Below are positions 35,172 through 44,300 of a stretch of 64,000 nt of DNA, piece by piece. How positions within the stretch are numbered: the stretch's first letter is position 1; each line of letters begins with the position of its first letter. The translations under genes and the position numbers were made by a program. The notes under the pieces are model-generated. The model made no database searches and was not told the origin of the DNA. It worked only from the letters and a program-made list of their open reading frames with translations. The stretch is from an uncultured Eubacteriales bacterium (GTDB lineage: Bacteria > Bacillota > Clostridia > Oscillospirales > Acutalibacteraceae), in NCBI GenBank assembly GCA_900318495.1, contig ONLA01000008.1, positions 33,171 to 97,170 on the forward strand, in the 5' to 3' direction.

Positions 35172-35891
35172 TTACAGATTTTTCAGCATTGCGGCGGCGA
35201 TTTCGCTGCCGAGCTGAGCCGTTGTTGACTCCTTCACCCTGCAGGCAGGGATAACGTCGAGCACATCAAGATTGACGATTGATTTGCGGAGCGGAAAGTT
35301 TTTCTGAATTTCGTATGTTCCCTTAACGGTGAGCACAACTATGGGAACCTCCGCCTTTTGCGCTATTTTGAGCACCGCGTTGTGAAACGGCAAAAGCCCT
35401 TCGCCGTAGTTTCGCGTACCCTCGGGATAAACCGCGACCGAACACTCGTTGTTTTTTATCAGCTTTACCGACTGAATAATCGTTTTTGCCGCTTTTCGCG
35501 GATTGTCTCGGTCGATACCCATAAAACAGCATTTACGAATAATTCTTCCGAAAATCGGGACTTCGAAATTTTCGTACTTTGAAATAAACGCAAGGTCGTA
35601 TTTTCTGAACGCGTACCAGCTGAGAATAGGGTCGAATTTTGAACGGTGGTTGCTGACAAGCAAAAACCTGCCGTCCGGAATTTTATCCAAGCCGGAGATT
35701 TTTATTTTAATTCGGATTAATTTAACAGCCAATCCGGTTGAGCTGTTGAGCAAAAACCGGAAGTATTTGCTGTTTTTATCATAAACCCTGTGTCTGTCGG
35801 CAAACAGACAGCTTATTAAAACAAGCAGAATATAAGCCGCCAAAAGCCCGAGCAAGCCGAGCAGAATCCAAAGAATGACTGTCCAAAACAA
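35172..35891 (-). CDS. plsC: 1-acyl-sn-glycerol-3-phosphate acyltransferase-like protein
   Basis: A 239-residue membrane-associated acyltransferase. The catalytic box is VSNHRSKFDP (H-x4-D) and the phosphate-binding box YPEGTRN; an N-terminal membrane helix precedes them. It adds an acyl chain to lysophosphatidic acid. The open frame continues 14 codons further to 35933, but that stretch holds a consensus promoter, and GGGG at 35900-35903 is eight bases before the TTG at 35891, which I take as the start. It leads a two-gene unit with the DagK-like gene. Confidence 0.9.
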   Translation of the reverse strand: MFWTVILWILLGLLGLLAAYILLVLISCLFADRHRVYDKNSKYFRFLLNSSTGLAVKLIRIKIKISGLDKIPDGRFLLVSNHRSKFDPILSWYAFRKYDLAFISKYENFEVPIFGRIIRKCCFMGIDRDNPRKAAKTIIQSVKLIKNNECSVAVYPEGTRNYGEGLLPFHNAVLKIAQKAEVPIVVLTVKGTYEIQKNFPLRKSIVNLDVLDVIPACRVKESTTAQLGSEIAAAMLKNL

Positions 35892-35912
35892 ATTTATCAC
35901 CCCACAGAAACA

Positions 35913-35941
35913 ATTATATACATATTTCGACAAGCCGTCAA
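35913..35941 (-). promoter_or_regulatory. Sigma-A promoter of the plsC-dagK pair
   Basis: On the minus strand TTGACG and TATAAT are 17 bases apart. The predicted transcript starts about 15 bases before the TTG at 35891, which helps fix that start codon. Confidence 0.82.
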
Positions 35942-35950
35942 TGGTTTTGC

Positions 35951-35987
35951 AAAAGAAACAGCCTGCGTCCGTATGAACACAGGCTGT
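35951..35987 (-). terminator. Terminator of the gtrB-gtrA operon
   Basis: On the minus strand ACAGCCTG and CAGGCTGT pair around a 14-base loop whose edges can extend the stem, followed by TTCTTTTG. Confidence 0.8.
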
Positions 35988-35999
35988 GATTTAAAATTG

Positions 36000-36467
36000 T
36001 TATTTCTCTTCCTTCTCCTTAAACGCGAAGAACCTTTGTCCCACATAGTTGCAGGCGACAAACAAACAGCTTCCGACAATCATCGAGAGGTTTGCGGAGG
36101 TTGTCTGAACGCTCCACGAAAACATTGAAAAGTTGTTCGCGGTGCAAACCCAGCTTGTGAGCGGAACAGCGATTACATAGGCAATTACCCAGCAAACCGC
36201 AATGTTCAGGGCAAAGCGGAAAATCGGTTTCCAGCCCTTTTCGGTGTTCTTGAAGGTGAAGTGCTTGTTGAGGAGATAGCTGACTATGCTTCCGATAACA
36301 TAGCCGACAGCGCTGGCGATAAACACGCCGGGATCTCCCATTGTATTCAACGGTGTAAAGTTAAAAAGTAAAAACTGTAAACCGTTGCCGACCAATGTGT
36401 TGATAATACCTACCAATATAAATTTCCAAAATTTAATGTCAAAAAACTTTGCTAAAAAACTTTTCAT
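36000..36467 (-). CDS. GtrA/GtcA-family membrane protein, lipid-linked sugar flippase candidate
   Basis: A 155-residue protein with four membrane helices and the family pattern FWKFILVGIINTLVGNGLQFLLF, AVGYVIGSIVSYLLNKHFTF and GQRFFAF. In B. subtilis and Listeria, GtcA-type proteins work with a CsbB-type glycosyltransferase and a YfhO-type protein to decorate teichoic acids. Its ATG overlaps the stop codon of the preceding gene (ATGA), so translation is coupled. The glycosyltransferase is two genes upstream, and YfhO is divergent nearby, completing the trio. The sugar cannot be read from sequence. Confidence 0.9.
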   Translation of the reverse strand: MKSFLAKFFDIKFWKFILVGIINTLVGNGLQFLLFNFTPLNTMGDPGVFIASAVGYVIGSIVSYLLNKHFTFKNTEKGWKPIFRFALNIAVCWVIAYVIAVPLTSWVCTANNFSMFSWSVQTTSANLSMIVGSCLFVACNYVGQRFFAFKEKEEK

Positions 36468-37342
36468 TTCTTTTTCGAGCCTACAAGATACAGGCAAACT
36501 CCTATTAAAATAAGTACAACGTTTGTAACAACGATGATGATAACCGAGGTTGTGTTGCTTGAGCCGGTGTCGGCAGCGGCAACCATAACGGTGTAGCCCT
36601 CGGCGTCACCCTTTTTGATTTCGTAATGCTTTCCGTCAAAGGTGTTGCCGGCTTCCTTTGCTTTCTTCTCAAAAGCCTCAATGCTTTCACAGCCGTCGGC
36701 AGGAGCAAAGTTTGTGCTTATTATTTTACCGTCCTTTTCAACAACGGTGTTGTTTCCGCAGGAATCGGCAAGGGTTTCCCCGGCGACTACGGCATAGCTG
36801 TCGTCTGTTACGCCGAGCACGAGAACTCCGTCGCTGTCCTGACGTCTGATACCTACGTTGATTTTGTATCCTTCATCGGTTTTTTCGGGGTCGGTTGTAA
36901 TTTTATCAACTATGCCCTTTGTGATTTTTCCGAACGCGTTCATTTTGTTTTCCTTTAGGGTTTTGCCTACAAGCTTTTCGTCGGGATAAGCCTGGGTGAT
37001 TTTTCCCTTGGCGTCGGTAATGAGGATTAGGTCGGCGCCGGCGGCGGAGCAGATTTTTTCAAGCTCGCCGTTGTCGTTTTTGCCCTGATACATAACTACC
37101 GCCGTGTTAACCTTTTTGAAAATGTTGTCGTAATAATCAGCTTCAAGTCTTACCGAATCGTCAACAAAATTTGTTACGGATTTTTTTGCGTTGTCAAGCG
37201 CCGCCGAAGCGGCGTTAGCGGCGGGAGAGCCGCCTGAATTTATAAATACGCAAGCCGCAATACAGGAAATGATCAATAGCAATGCTGTGATTATTGCCGC
37301 AAACGAAACGCCTACGGACTTTTTGGTTTTTGTTTCGCTCAT
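36464..37342 (-). CDS. Membrane protein with an extracellular Cache-like sensor region and no output domain
   Basis: A 292-residue protein with an N-terminal membrane helix (about 11-33), an external region of about 230 residues and a C-terminal helix (about 266-288) ending SKKK. The external part, with NFVDDSVRLEADYYDNIF, LILITDAKGKITQAYPDEKLVGKTL and VGIRRQDSDGVLVLGV, looks like the long helix and two PAS-like lobes of Cache sensor domains. Unlike receptors of that class, no kinase, methyl-accepting or cyclase domain follows. It lies between the glycosyltransferase (3-nt gap) and GtrA (4-base overlap). It might regulate or scaffold the glycosylation system; this is inference. Confidence 0.65.
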   Translation of the reverse strand: MSETKTKKSVGVSFAAIITALLLIISCIAACVFINSGGSPAANAASAALDNAKKSVTNFVDDSVRLEADYYDNIFKKVNTAVVMYQGKNDNGELEKICSAAGADLILITDAKGKITQAYPDEKLVGKTLKENKMNAFGKITKGIVDKITTDPEKTDEGYKINVGIRRQDSDGVLVLGVTDDSYAVVAGETLADSCGNNTVVEKDGKIISTNFAPADGCESIEAFEKKAKEAGNTFDGKHYEIKKGDAEGYTVMVAAADTGSSNTTSVIIIVVTNVVLILIGVCLYLVGSKKK

Positions 37343-37345
37343 CTT

Positions 37346-38302
37346 TTAATTCTCCTTTTCTTGATTGTTTTCTTCTGCAAAGTTTGAAAATTTGGTTATA
37401 TAAATAGGTCTTTCCTTTGTTTCCATATATATTTTACCGATATACTCCCCCAAAATTCCGATTGACATTTCGGTAAGACCTCCCAAAAACAGCACTGCGC
37501 ACAGTGTTGTAACATAACCCGGGGTGGTGATTCCGAAAAACAGGGTTTGAATCAGGGTTATAAGTATATATATCAGTGAAATTACAAAGATTATCGCGCC
37601 CATAACCGCTGTGAATCTGAGCGGCGCGACCGAAAAACAGGTTATGCCGTCTATCGCGTACTTGAAAAGCGAGGAAAACTTCCACTTGGTTGTTCCCAGC
37701 TCGCGGTCTACCGTTTTAAACGAAACCCATTTTGTGTTGAAGCCTACCCACGAAAAAATTCCCTTTGAAAAACGCTGAACCTCGCTGAGCTCAAGCACGG
37801 AATTAACCATTTGACGCGTCATCATACGGTAATCCATTGCTCCGTAAGGGTTTTTTACGTCGGTCAGCTTGTTGGACAGCTTAAAAAACAGCTTTGAGAA
37901 CGCTCCCCGGAAAAAGCTTTCGCCCTCGCGTTCATCGCGTTTTGTGGCGCAGCAGTCATAGCCCTGCTCCATCGCCTCGAGCATTTTCGGGAAAATTTGC
38001 GGAGGATGCTGCAAATCGGCGTCCATAACCACAACATAATCCGCGCTTGAATGTTCAAGACCAGCGTACATCGCGGCTTCCTTGCCGAAGTTGCGTGAAA
38101 AGGATATGTATTTAATGTTATCAAATTGCCCTGCAAGCTTTTTTATTACAAGATAGGTTTTGTCCTTGCTTCCGTCGTTTACAAGTATATAGCGGAAGCT
38201 GTAACCGGGGATGGACGCTATAACCTTGTTGGTTTCAAGAACAAAATGCTCAAGCCCTTCCTCCTCGTTGTAGCAGGGCACAACGAGATCTACTGTTTTC
38301 AT
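37346..38302 (-). CDS. Glycosyltransferase family 2, CsbB/GtrB-like polyprenyl-phosphate sugar transferase
   Basis: A 318-residue protein. The GT2 domain shows DLVVPCYNEEEGL, LVNDGSKDKT, FSRNFGKEAAMYAGL and the metal-binding VVMDADLQHPP. Two C-terminal membrane helices (about 230-290) follow, as in GtrB, CsbB and dolichol-phosphate mannose synthase. It should load a sugar onto undecaprenyl phosphate at the inner membrane face. GGGAG lies before the ATG. It heads an operon with the Cache-like protein and GtrA, divergent from YfhO. Confidence 0.93.
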   Translation of the reverse strand: MKTVDLVVPCYNEEEGLEHFVLETNKVIASIPGYSFRYILVNDGSKDKTYLVIKKLAGQFDNIKYISFSRNFGKEAAMYAGLEHSSADYVVVMDADLQHPPQIFPKMLEAMEQGYDCCATKRDEREGESFFRGAFSKLFFKLSNKLTDVKNPYGAMDYRMMTRQMVNSVLELSEVQRFSKGIFSWVGFNTKWVSFKTVDRELGTTKWKFSSLFKYAIDGITCFSVAPLRFTAVMGAIIFVISLIYILITLIQTLFFGITTPGYVTTLCAVLFLGGLTEMSIGILGEYIGKIYMETKERPIYITKFSNFAEENNQEKEN

Positions 38303-38334
38303 TTAATCTATACTCCCAATAATTAATTTCTTTT

Positions 38335-38364
38335 ATTATATCAAAGTTATTATTAAATGTCCAA
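38335..38364 (-). promoter_or_regulatory. Promoter of the glycosyltransferase operon
   Basis: On the minus strand TTGGAC and TATAAT are 18 bases apart; the -10 box lies about 33 bases before the start codon. Confidence 0.65.
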
Positions 38365-38403
38365 CCATTTTGAAAATTTTATTTAATTTTAAGAAAATTT
38401 TTG

Positions 38404-38431
38404 TTTACAAAATTTAAAAACGTGATAGAAT
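38404..38431 (+). promoter_or_regulatory. Promoter for the yfhO-like gene
   Basis: TTTACA and TAGAAT are 16 bases apart. It faces away from the glycosyltransferase promoter; the two -35 boxes are about 40 bp apart. Confidence 0.55.
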
Positions 38432-38477
38432 AGTATATGTATTATTGTGTCTAAAAATAAATTAACGGAGGTCTTTT

Positions 38478-41312
38478 ATGTTTAACACAAAAACCCTTCG
38501 CGAGCCCGCCGGTATCAAGGGCAGGTTAACCGCCTTGTTATCGCGCAACCTGTTTGTGTGGCTCGCGTTTTTGATACCGTTTGTTCTTATGGTGACGGCG
38601 TTTGGACTGATGGAGGTTTCCCCGTTCGGCGACAAGCAAATTCTGGTTACCGACTTGTGGCATCAGTACTTTCCGTTCCTTGTTGATTTTCAGGACAAGC
38701 TGAAGCACGGCGAGTCGCTGTTCTGGACATGGGCTGTCGGCGGAGGTACCAACTATTTTTCGCTTATGTCCTATTACCTTGCAAGTCCGCTTAATTTCCT
38801 GTCGGTGTTTATTCCCGCCGAATGGCTGCGCGAGTTCCTTATGTTCTCGGTTTGTATCAAAATCGCGCTTGCCGGCAGCTTTATGGCGTATTTCCTTAAG
38901 AGCGTGTTTAAACGCGCCGACGCGACTTTGCTTATTTTCGGATGCAGCTTTTCGTTTTGCGCGTTCTTTATGGGCTATTACTGGAACACAATATGGCTCG
39001 ACACGGTTTGCATAACTCCGCTGGTGGCGCTCGGCGCTGTAAAAATGCTCACCGAAAACCGTTTCCGCCTGTATGTTGTGACGCTTACGCTTTCGCTGCT
39101 TACAAACTACTATATCGGCTTCTTTACCTGCATTTTTGTACTGCTTATTTTTATCGCTTACCACCTTATGCGTTGGCAGAGCGTAAAAACCTTTGTTATT
39201 AACCTTGCCAAAACAGCGGCGTTTTCGCTTATCGCTATCGGTATGACGGCGTTTTTCCTGCTGCCGGCGTTCTTTGCTCTGCAAAACACCCATGCGACGG
39301 GCAGTACGTTCCCGACTATGTTCGCTATAAATATGGGAGGCTCCAACGACCTTTTGGGTGTGCTGAAGGCGATGAAGAGCATTACGGGCAACCTGATTAA
39401 CTTCACCTGCGCGGCAAACAAGGAAGCGGACGCTATTCCGAATATTGCCTGCGGTTCGGTTGCGGTGTTCTTTGCGTTCCTTTCGCTTACCTCCAAAAAC
39501 ATAAAGCTCAGAGAAAAGATTGTTATGCTTTCGCTCATAATCTTTATGTTCCTAAGCTGTATTATCCGCCAGCTTGATTACATTTGGCACGGCTTACACT
39601 TTACAAATATGATTCCCTACCGCTTCAGTTACCTTATAAGCTTTGTTATTATCGTTATGGCGTTCAGGGCTTTTATGAATATCGAAGCTATAAACCTGAC
39701 AGGCGGAATTATAGCGTCGGCGCTCAGCTTCTTTGTGCTGATTATGGCGCTTGACGACGGCGGAACCGACATTATGTTCAAGGATCATATGGAATGGGTT
39801 ACTCCCACAATAACCGCTTCCGCGCTGATTTTTGTGTTTATTACGGCGGTGGTTCTGCTGTATACAAAGCGGATTATTCCCAAAAACGCGCTTATTGCCT
39901 CACTGCTTGTAATAACAATCGCTCAGAGCGGATTTACCGCTTACTGCGGCGTTTACCGCACCTCGGTAACTACAACCGTTGCTTATCCGCGCGGCGAGGA
40001 GCTTACCGAAGCGCTTATTGATTCTATGAATCAGCTTGAGGAGAACACGCCTGAGCTTTGGAGAGCCGAGGTTACGTCAACCCAGACGCTCAACGACGGA
40101 GCGCTTAACGGTTATCACGGTTTGTCAATGTTCAATTCAATGACAAACGAAAGTATGACGCAGTTCTTTGAAAACTTTGGTATGATGGGCTGGAAATCCG
40201 GTAACCGCTACACCTACGCGGAGGGTTCGCCTGTTACCAATATGTTTATGAACCTGAAGTATCTTATTCTCCGCGACGGCTCAATCCAAAACACCTACGA
40301 CCTTACCGAGGTTCGTTCGGTGCAGTACGAAAAGCTTTACCTTAACAACCACTATATTCCCATGGGCTTTATGGTTAACAAAGGTCTTGAAAGCTGGGTA
40401 GAGGACGAAAACGAGGATCAGTTCAATCCGTTTGAAACCCAGAGCGAGTTTTTCAAGCTTGCCACCGGAATCAGCGAGCCTGTTTATACACGTTTAACGC
40501 CCGTAAGCACATCACACAGCGATGACAGCGTTGTGAATGTCAGCGAGCTTTCCTACGGTAACTACAGCTTTTCTTCCGTTAACAAGACGGTGTCGCTCAA
40601 GCTGCAGTGGAACTATACAGCCCCCGAGGACGGTCTTTATATGATGTACGGCGACGTTACCGACAGCGACGACCTCGGCGTTTCCCAAAACGATATTCCG
40701 CAGTCAAAGAAGTACGGTATGGGACGGTCGTATATTGCCAGCATCGGGTACTTCTCGAAGGGCGATAAAATTTCGGTTACAGCCGAACCCAAGGCGGGCG
40801 CGAGCGGCTCGGCTAAGGTTTATGTGAATCTTTTGAACGCGGATGTTTTTGAGCAGGGCTACAACAAGCTTAAAACTCAGGTTATGCAGACCAAGGAAAC
40901 CACTGCGAACAAAATTGAAGGTAAAATTAACGTTACCGAGGATGGTTTGTTCTACACTTCGATTCCTTATGAAACAGGCTGGACAGCCACTGTTGACGGC
41001 AATCCTGTTGAGATGAAGCCCGTCGGCGGTTCTTTGGTTGCTTTTGAGCTTAACAAGGGCGAGCACGATATTGTTATCAAATATTATCCCAAGGGCTTTT
41101 GGCCGGGATTGGCGGCGTCGGTTGTCTGTCTGATTGCGTTCGCGGTAATTTGCTTCCTGATTTATATTAAGAAATTTAAGCTAATTCCCGAATCGGCGTA
41201 CAGCGAGCTTAAATTCCCCGAAAATGAGCCGGATTACCTGACTGAGGACAATTTTGAAGCTGAGGGCGAGGATTTAAAACCGGCAGTTAAAAAGAAAAAG
41301 AAGAAAAAATAA
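38478..41312 (+). CDS. YfhO-family GT-C type membrane glycosyltransferase
   Basis: A 944-residue protein with roughly a dozen membrane helices in the first 490 residues, an external domain (about 500-890), a last helix near residue 895 and a lysine-only tail. The first loop ILVTDLWHQYFPFLVDFQDKL and WTWAVGGGTNYF are typical of YfhO, whose acidic first loop resembles GT-C active sites. In B. subtilis YfhO transfers the flipped lipid-linked sugar to lipoteichoic acid. Here it is divergent from CsbB- and GtrA-like genes, so a complete three-component envelope glycosylation system is encoded. GGAGG lies before the ATG. Confidence 0.9.
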   Translation: MFNTKTLREPAGIKGRLTALLSRNLFVWLAFLIPFVLMVTAFGLMEVSPFGDKQILVTDLWHQYFPFLVDFQDKLKHGESLFWTWAVGGGTNYFSLMSYYLASPLNFLSVFIPAEWLREFLMFSVCIKIALAGSFMAYFLKSVFKRADATLLIFGCSFSFCAFFMGYYWNTIWLDTVCITPLVALGAVKMLTENRFRLYVVTLTLSLLTNYYIGFFTCIFVLLIFIAYHLMRWQSVKTFVINLAKTAAFSLIAIGMTAFFLLPAFFALQNTHATGSTFPTMFAINMGGSNDLLGVLKAMKSITGNLINFTCAANKEADAIPNIACGSVAVFFAFLSLTSKNIKLREKIVMLSLIIFMFLSCIIRQLDYIWHGLHFTNMIPYRFSYLISFVIIVMAFRAFMNIEAINLTGGIIASALSFFVLIMALDDGGTDIMFKDHMEWVTPTITASALIFVFITAVVLLYTKRIIPKNALIASLLVITIAQSGFTAYCGVYRTSVTTTVAYPRGEELTEALIDSMNQLEENTPELWRAEVTSTQTLNDGALNGYHGLSMFNSMTNESMTQFFENFGMMGWKSGNRYTYAEGSPVTNMFMNLKYLILRDGSIQNTYDLTEVRSVQYEKLYLNNHYIPMGFMVNKGLESWVEDENEDQFNPFETQSEFFKLATGISEPVYTRLTPVSTSHSDDSVVNVSELSYGNYSFSSVNKTVSLKLQWNYTAPEDGLYMMYGDVTDSDDLGVSQNDIPQSKKYGMGRSYIASIGYFSKGDKISVTAEPKAGASGSAKVYVNLLNADVFEQGYNKLKTQVMQTKETTANKIEGKINVTEDGLFYTSIPYETGWTATVDGNPVEMKPVGGSLVAFELNKGEHDIVIKYYPKGFWPGLAASVVCLIAFAVICFLIYIKKFKLIPESAYSELKFPENEPDYLTEDNFEAEGEDLKPAVKKKKKKK

Positions 41313-41321
41313 TACAACAAA

Positions 41322-41355
41322 AACAACAGGGAGACTTCGCGGTCTCCCTGTTGTT
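41322..41355. terminator. Bidirectional terminator between convergent genes
   Basis: AACAACAGGGAGAC and GTCTCCCTGTTGTT form a perfect 14-bp stem with a 6-base loop. On the minus strand TTTTTGTTG follows, so it ends the dockerin gene; it may also stop yfhO. Confidence 0.92.
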
Positions 41356-41364
41356 GCGGTTAGG

Positions 41365-44300
41365 TTAATGAACCTGGGCAGCGATGCGCTGGATTTGCGT
41401 AACGTCGCTGATGTTTATTTTGCCGTCGCTGTTTACGTCTGCGGCATAAAGGACGTTGGGGTTGCTTGTGTCGAGCTTGTAGCCGCTGTAATCCGCCAAA
41501 TGACGCTGCAGAAGTGTCGCGTCGGTAATGTTGACCTTTCCGTCGCCGTTTAAATCACCTTTAAGATGCGTTGAGAAAATCACGGTCAGCGGACAATACC
41601 GGGCGTTAACGTTTTGCGCCGGATTGCCTGACAGCGATATTATTCCCTCAAGGCTGTGATGAAGCAGGTAAAAGGTTTTATCCTTTTCACACTGACGGAC
41701 GTCATATTTTCCGTCGCCGTTAACATCAAAAAAGCTGACGTCCGCGTATAGTTCGCTGTCATATTCTGTCTTGGGATTTTTGGTAAACTCTGTTAAACAA
41801 TTCGAGATACCGTTAAAGGCTTGTGAATCTGTCACTGTAATAATGTCGTTATCGCTGAAATCAAGCGTGAAGGGCTTTTGATCGCCGAGCTTATAGGAAA
41901 CCGTAACCGTTACGTCGCGGTTGGGCATAACAAAGCTTTCGCCGTCAACAGTTACATCCGCGGAGGTGACTGTTTTTGAGATAATATATTTTCCGTCGGG
42001 AACCGCTGCGGGATCCGTAAGGACAAACACCTCCTGACCCTGATATTCAGAGGTTATCAGGTAATCGTAGCTATCCTTTTCGGATGAAGCCAAGCCGTTC
42101 TTTACCGTAATTTTATGCTTGGTTTGATTCTCGTCGTCCCCTGCGAGAAGAATGGTAATACGGTGCATCGGAACTGTGTAATAACCGCTGCCGGGCAGCA
42201 TCAGCGTGATTCTGCCGGATGCGGGGCGCAGGCTGTTTCCGGGAAGCAGAGAGTAGACTTGTGTGCTGCTATCATAAGAAATATCGTAGCCGCCGTGGTT
42301 GTCGATGTCAAACTTAAAGTTAAACGCATAGGTTTCGGGATCTAAGTCTGATTTGCAGCGCGCCGAAAGCTCCTGTAAAATAAAGTACATTCCGTAGTCC
42401 TCGCTCGCGGCGTAATTCCCGTCTGATTTAGCTTTGTAAGAGCCCTCGCGCAAGTCCAGAACTCCGTCGGTCAAAGTTCCTTTTTTGTAGGTTAAGTCTA
42501 CGGTGACGTTTTTGTCGGGCATTACAAAGGTAATTTCACCTTCGGTGCTGACGCCGACGTCCTTTGATGTTGCGTCAAACGTCAGCTGCTGTGCGTAATC
42601 GCCGCTGTTCCATGTTGAAACGTCGGGGAACAGATATACACGTTCACCCGGATAAGCCCGGTAAATGCGGTGCTCGCCGTTCCAATCGCCCGGAACCGAT
42701 GTTGCTATGCCGTTGTTTACTGTTATGGTGTGCTTTTTTGCGGTTGGCTTGGCAAAGATAATTTCCAGCGAACGCATCGGGAAAAATATGCTTTCTTCGC
42801 GGCTGAATGTGAGTGTGATCTGCCCCGAAGGACTGCTGAGACTGCTTGTTTCAAGCAGGAAAAACTCATTATCTATGTTGCCGACGTCAAAGGTTTCGTC
42901 GCCGTCGATATCGAATTTAACAATGTCTTTGCTGTATTCGCTGTCCCACTCCGATTTATGGTTTTTCGACAGATTGAATAGCAGAACATAAATTCCGTAA
43001 CTCTGGCTCTTGACGTACTCGGAATACACGCCGGACGTCTGCGCGCGGTACGGTTCGCCGTTGCTGAAATCCATAACGCCATCTGTTTGTTTTCGGGTTT
43101 CGTATGTTATCTCAACCGACACATCCTCGTCCGGCATAATGAAGTATTGTTGGGCTTCTCCTCTGAATATAACATCGTTGGAATTATATTTGATGGTGTT
43201 GGGAACAGCGTATTCGCCTTCGGGGATGTTGCCGGTTCCGACGGATACCCAAATTCTTTCGCCTGCCCTTGCCTCACAAGCCGAGTGGTTGCTGTCGTGA
43301 ATATTTTCCTGCTTTGACGCAATTCCTCCTGTAATATGAATAGCGTGGGCTTCTCCCGGAATATAAACGGCGTCTGTTTTGATGTGCAAATCTCCGTTGC
43401 TGTCAAGGTCGTAAACAGTTGCCGAGATACCGTAAGTATCGCCGGGAGTTTCAACAACAACAAATGTGTTCGCGACGAAAGCGTAGCCGTCTTTGGGGCG
43501 CAGGGTGATTTCAGCAAAATATTTTTGACCGGGCTCAAAGCGTTCGGGGGCAATGCCCCATTCGTTAAACCATTTTGCTTTTTCAACCGTGTAATTATCA
43601 TTGTAACCGGTAACGTCAGCCTGATCTGTTTCATAATTGTAGCTGCTGCCGGCTTCGGGAAGCTCTAAATACAAACGCGCGTTTGAAATTTTATTGCCTC
43701 CGAAAATGAAGTTGACCGGAGAGTATTCGGCGCCTTCCTTACGGATGCTCACAATATTTTTTACGCTTGCGGTTGAAAGCCTTGTAACCTTGTAGCGCTC
43801 AATCATAATGTCATCGCTGCCGTTTCTGTCGAGGTCAAACAAATAAGCTCCGTCAGACGGATTTGAGGTTTTGTACGGGCTTAGAATTGTTGAATCAAAG
43901 ATAAGATAAACGTATTTCTTGGAATCAATAGTTACGCTGTTTTGATTGCTTAAATCGAACTCGATTGGCTTGCTTACGGAACCGTCCAAGTATATTATAA
44001 CCGAGTGGTTAGGCATTGTGAAGAAGAATTTGCCGTCAACTTCCTCAATCGTAACATCGTCAGACGTGTAGCCTGTTAAGTTAAAACCCGGGTCGGGACG
44101 TTTTTCAATCATAATTCTTTCGCCCTCGCGCGCCTTGGTTACTGGTTCGCCTGTTACAGCCTTAAACGTTCTGCCCATTGAAATGCCGATTGCGTACTTT
44201 TGACCTTCGATATCAATTAGCTTAAAGCCGTTTGAATTGGCGTAGGTTTGGGCAGTGCTTTTGAGATATCCTGTAATTGTGAAATTTTCCGCCTTGTTGC

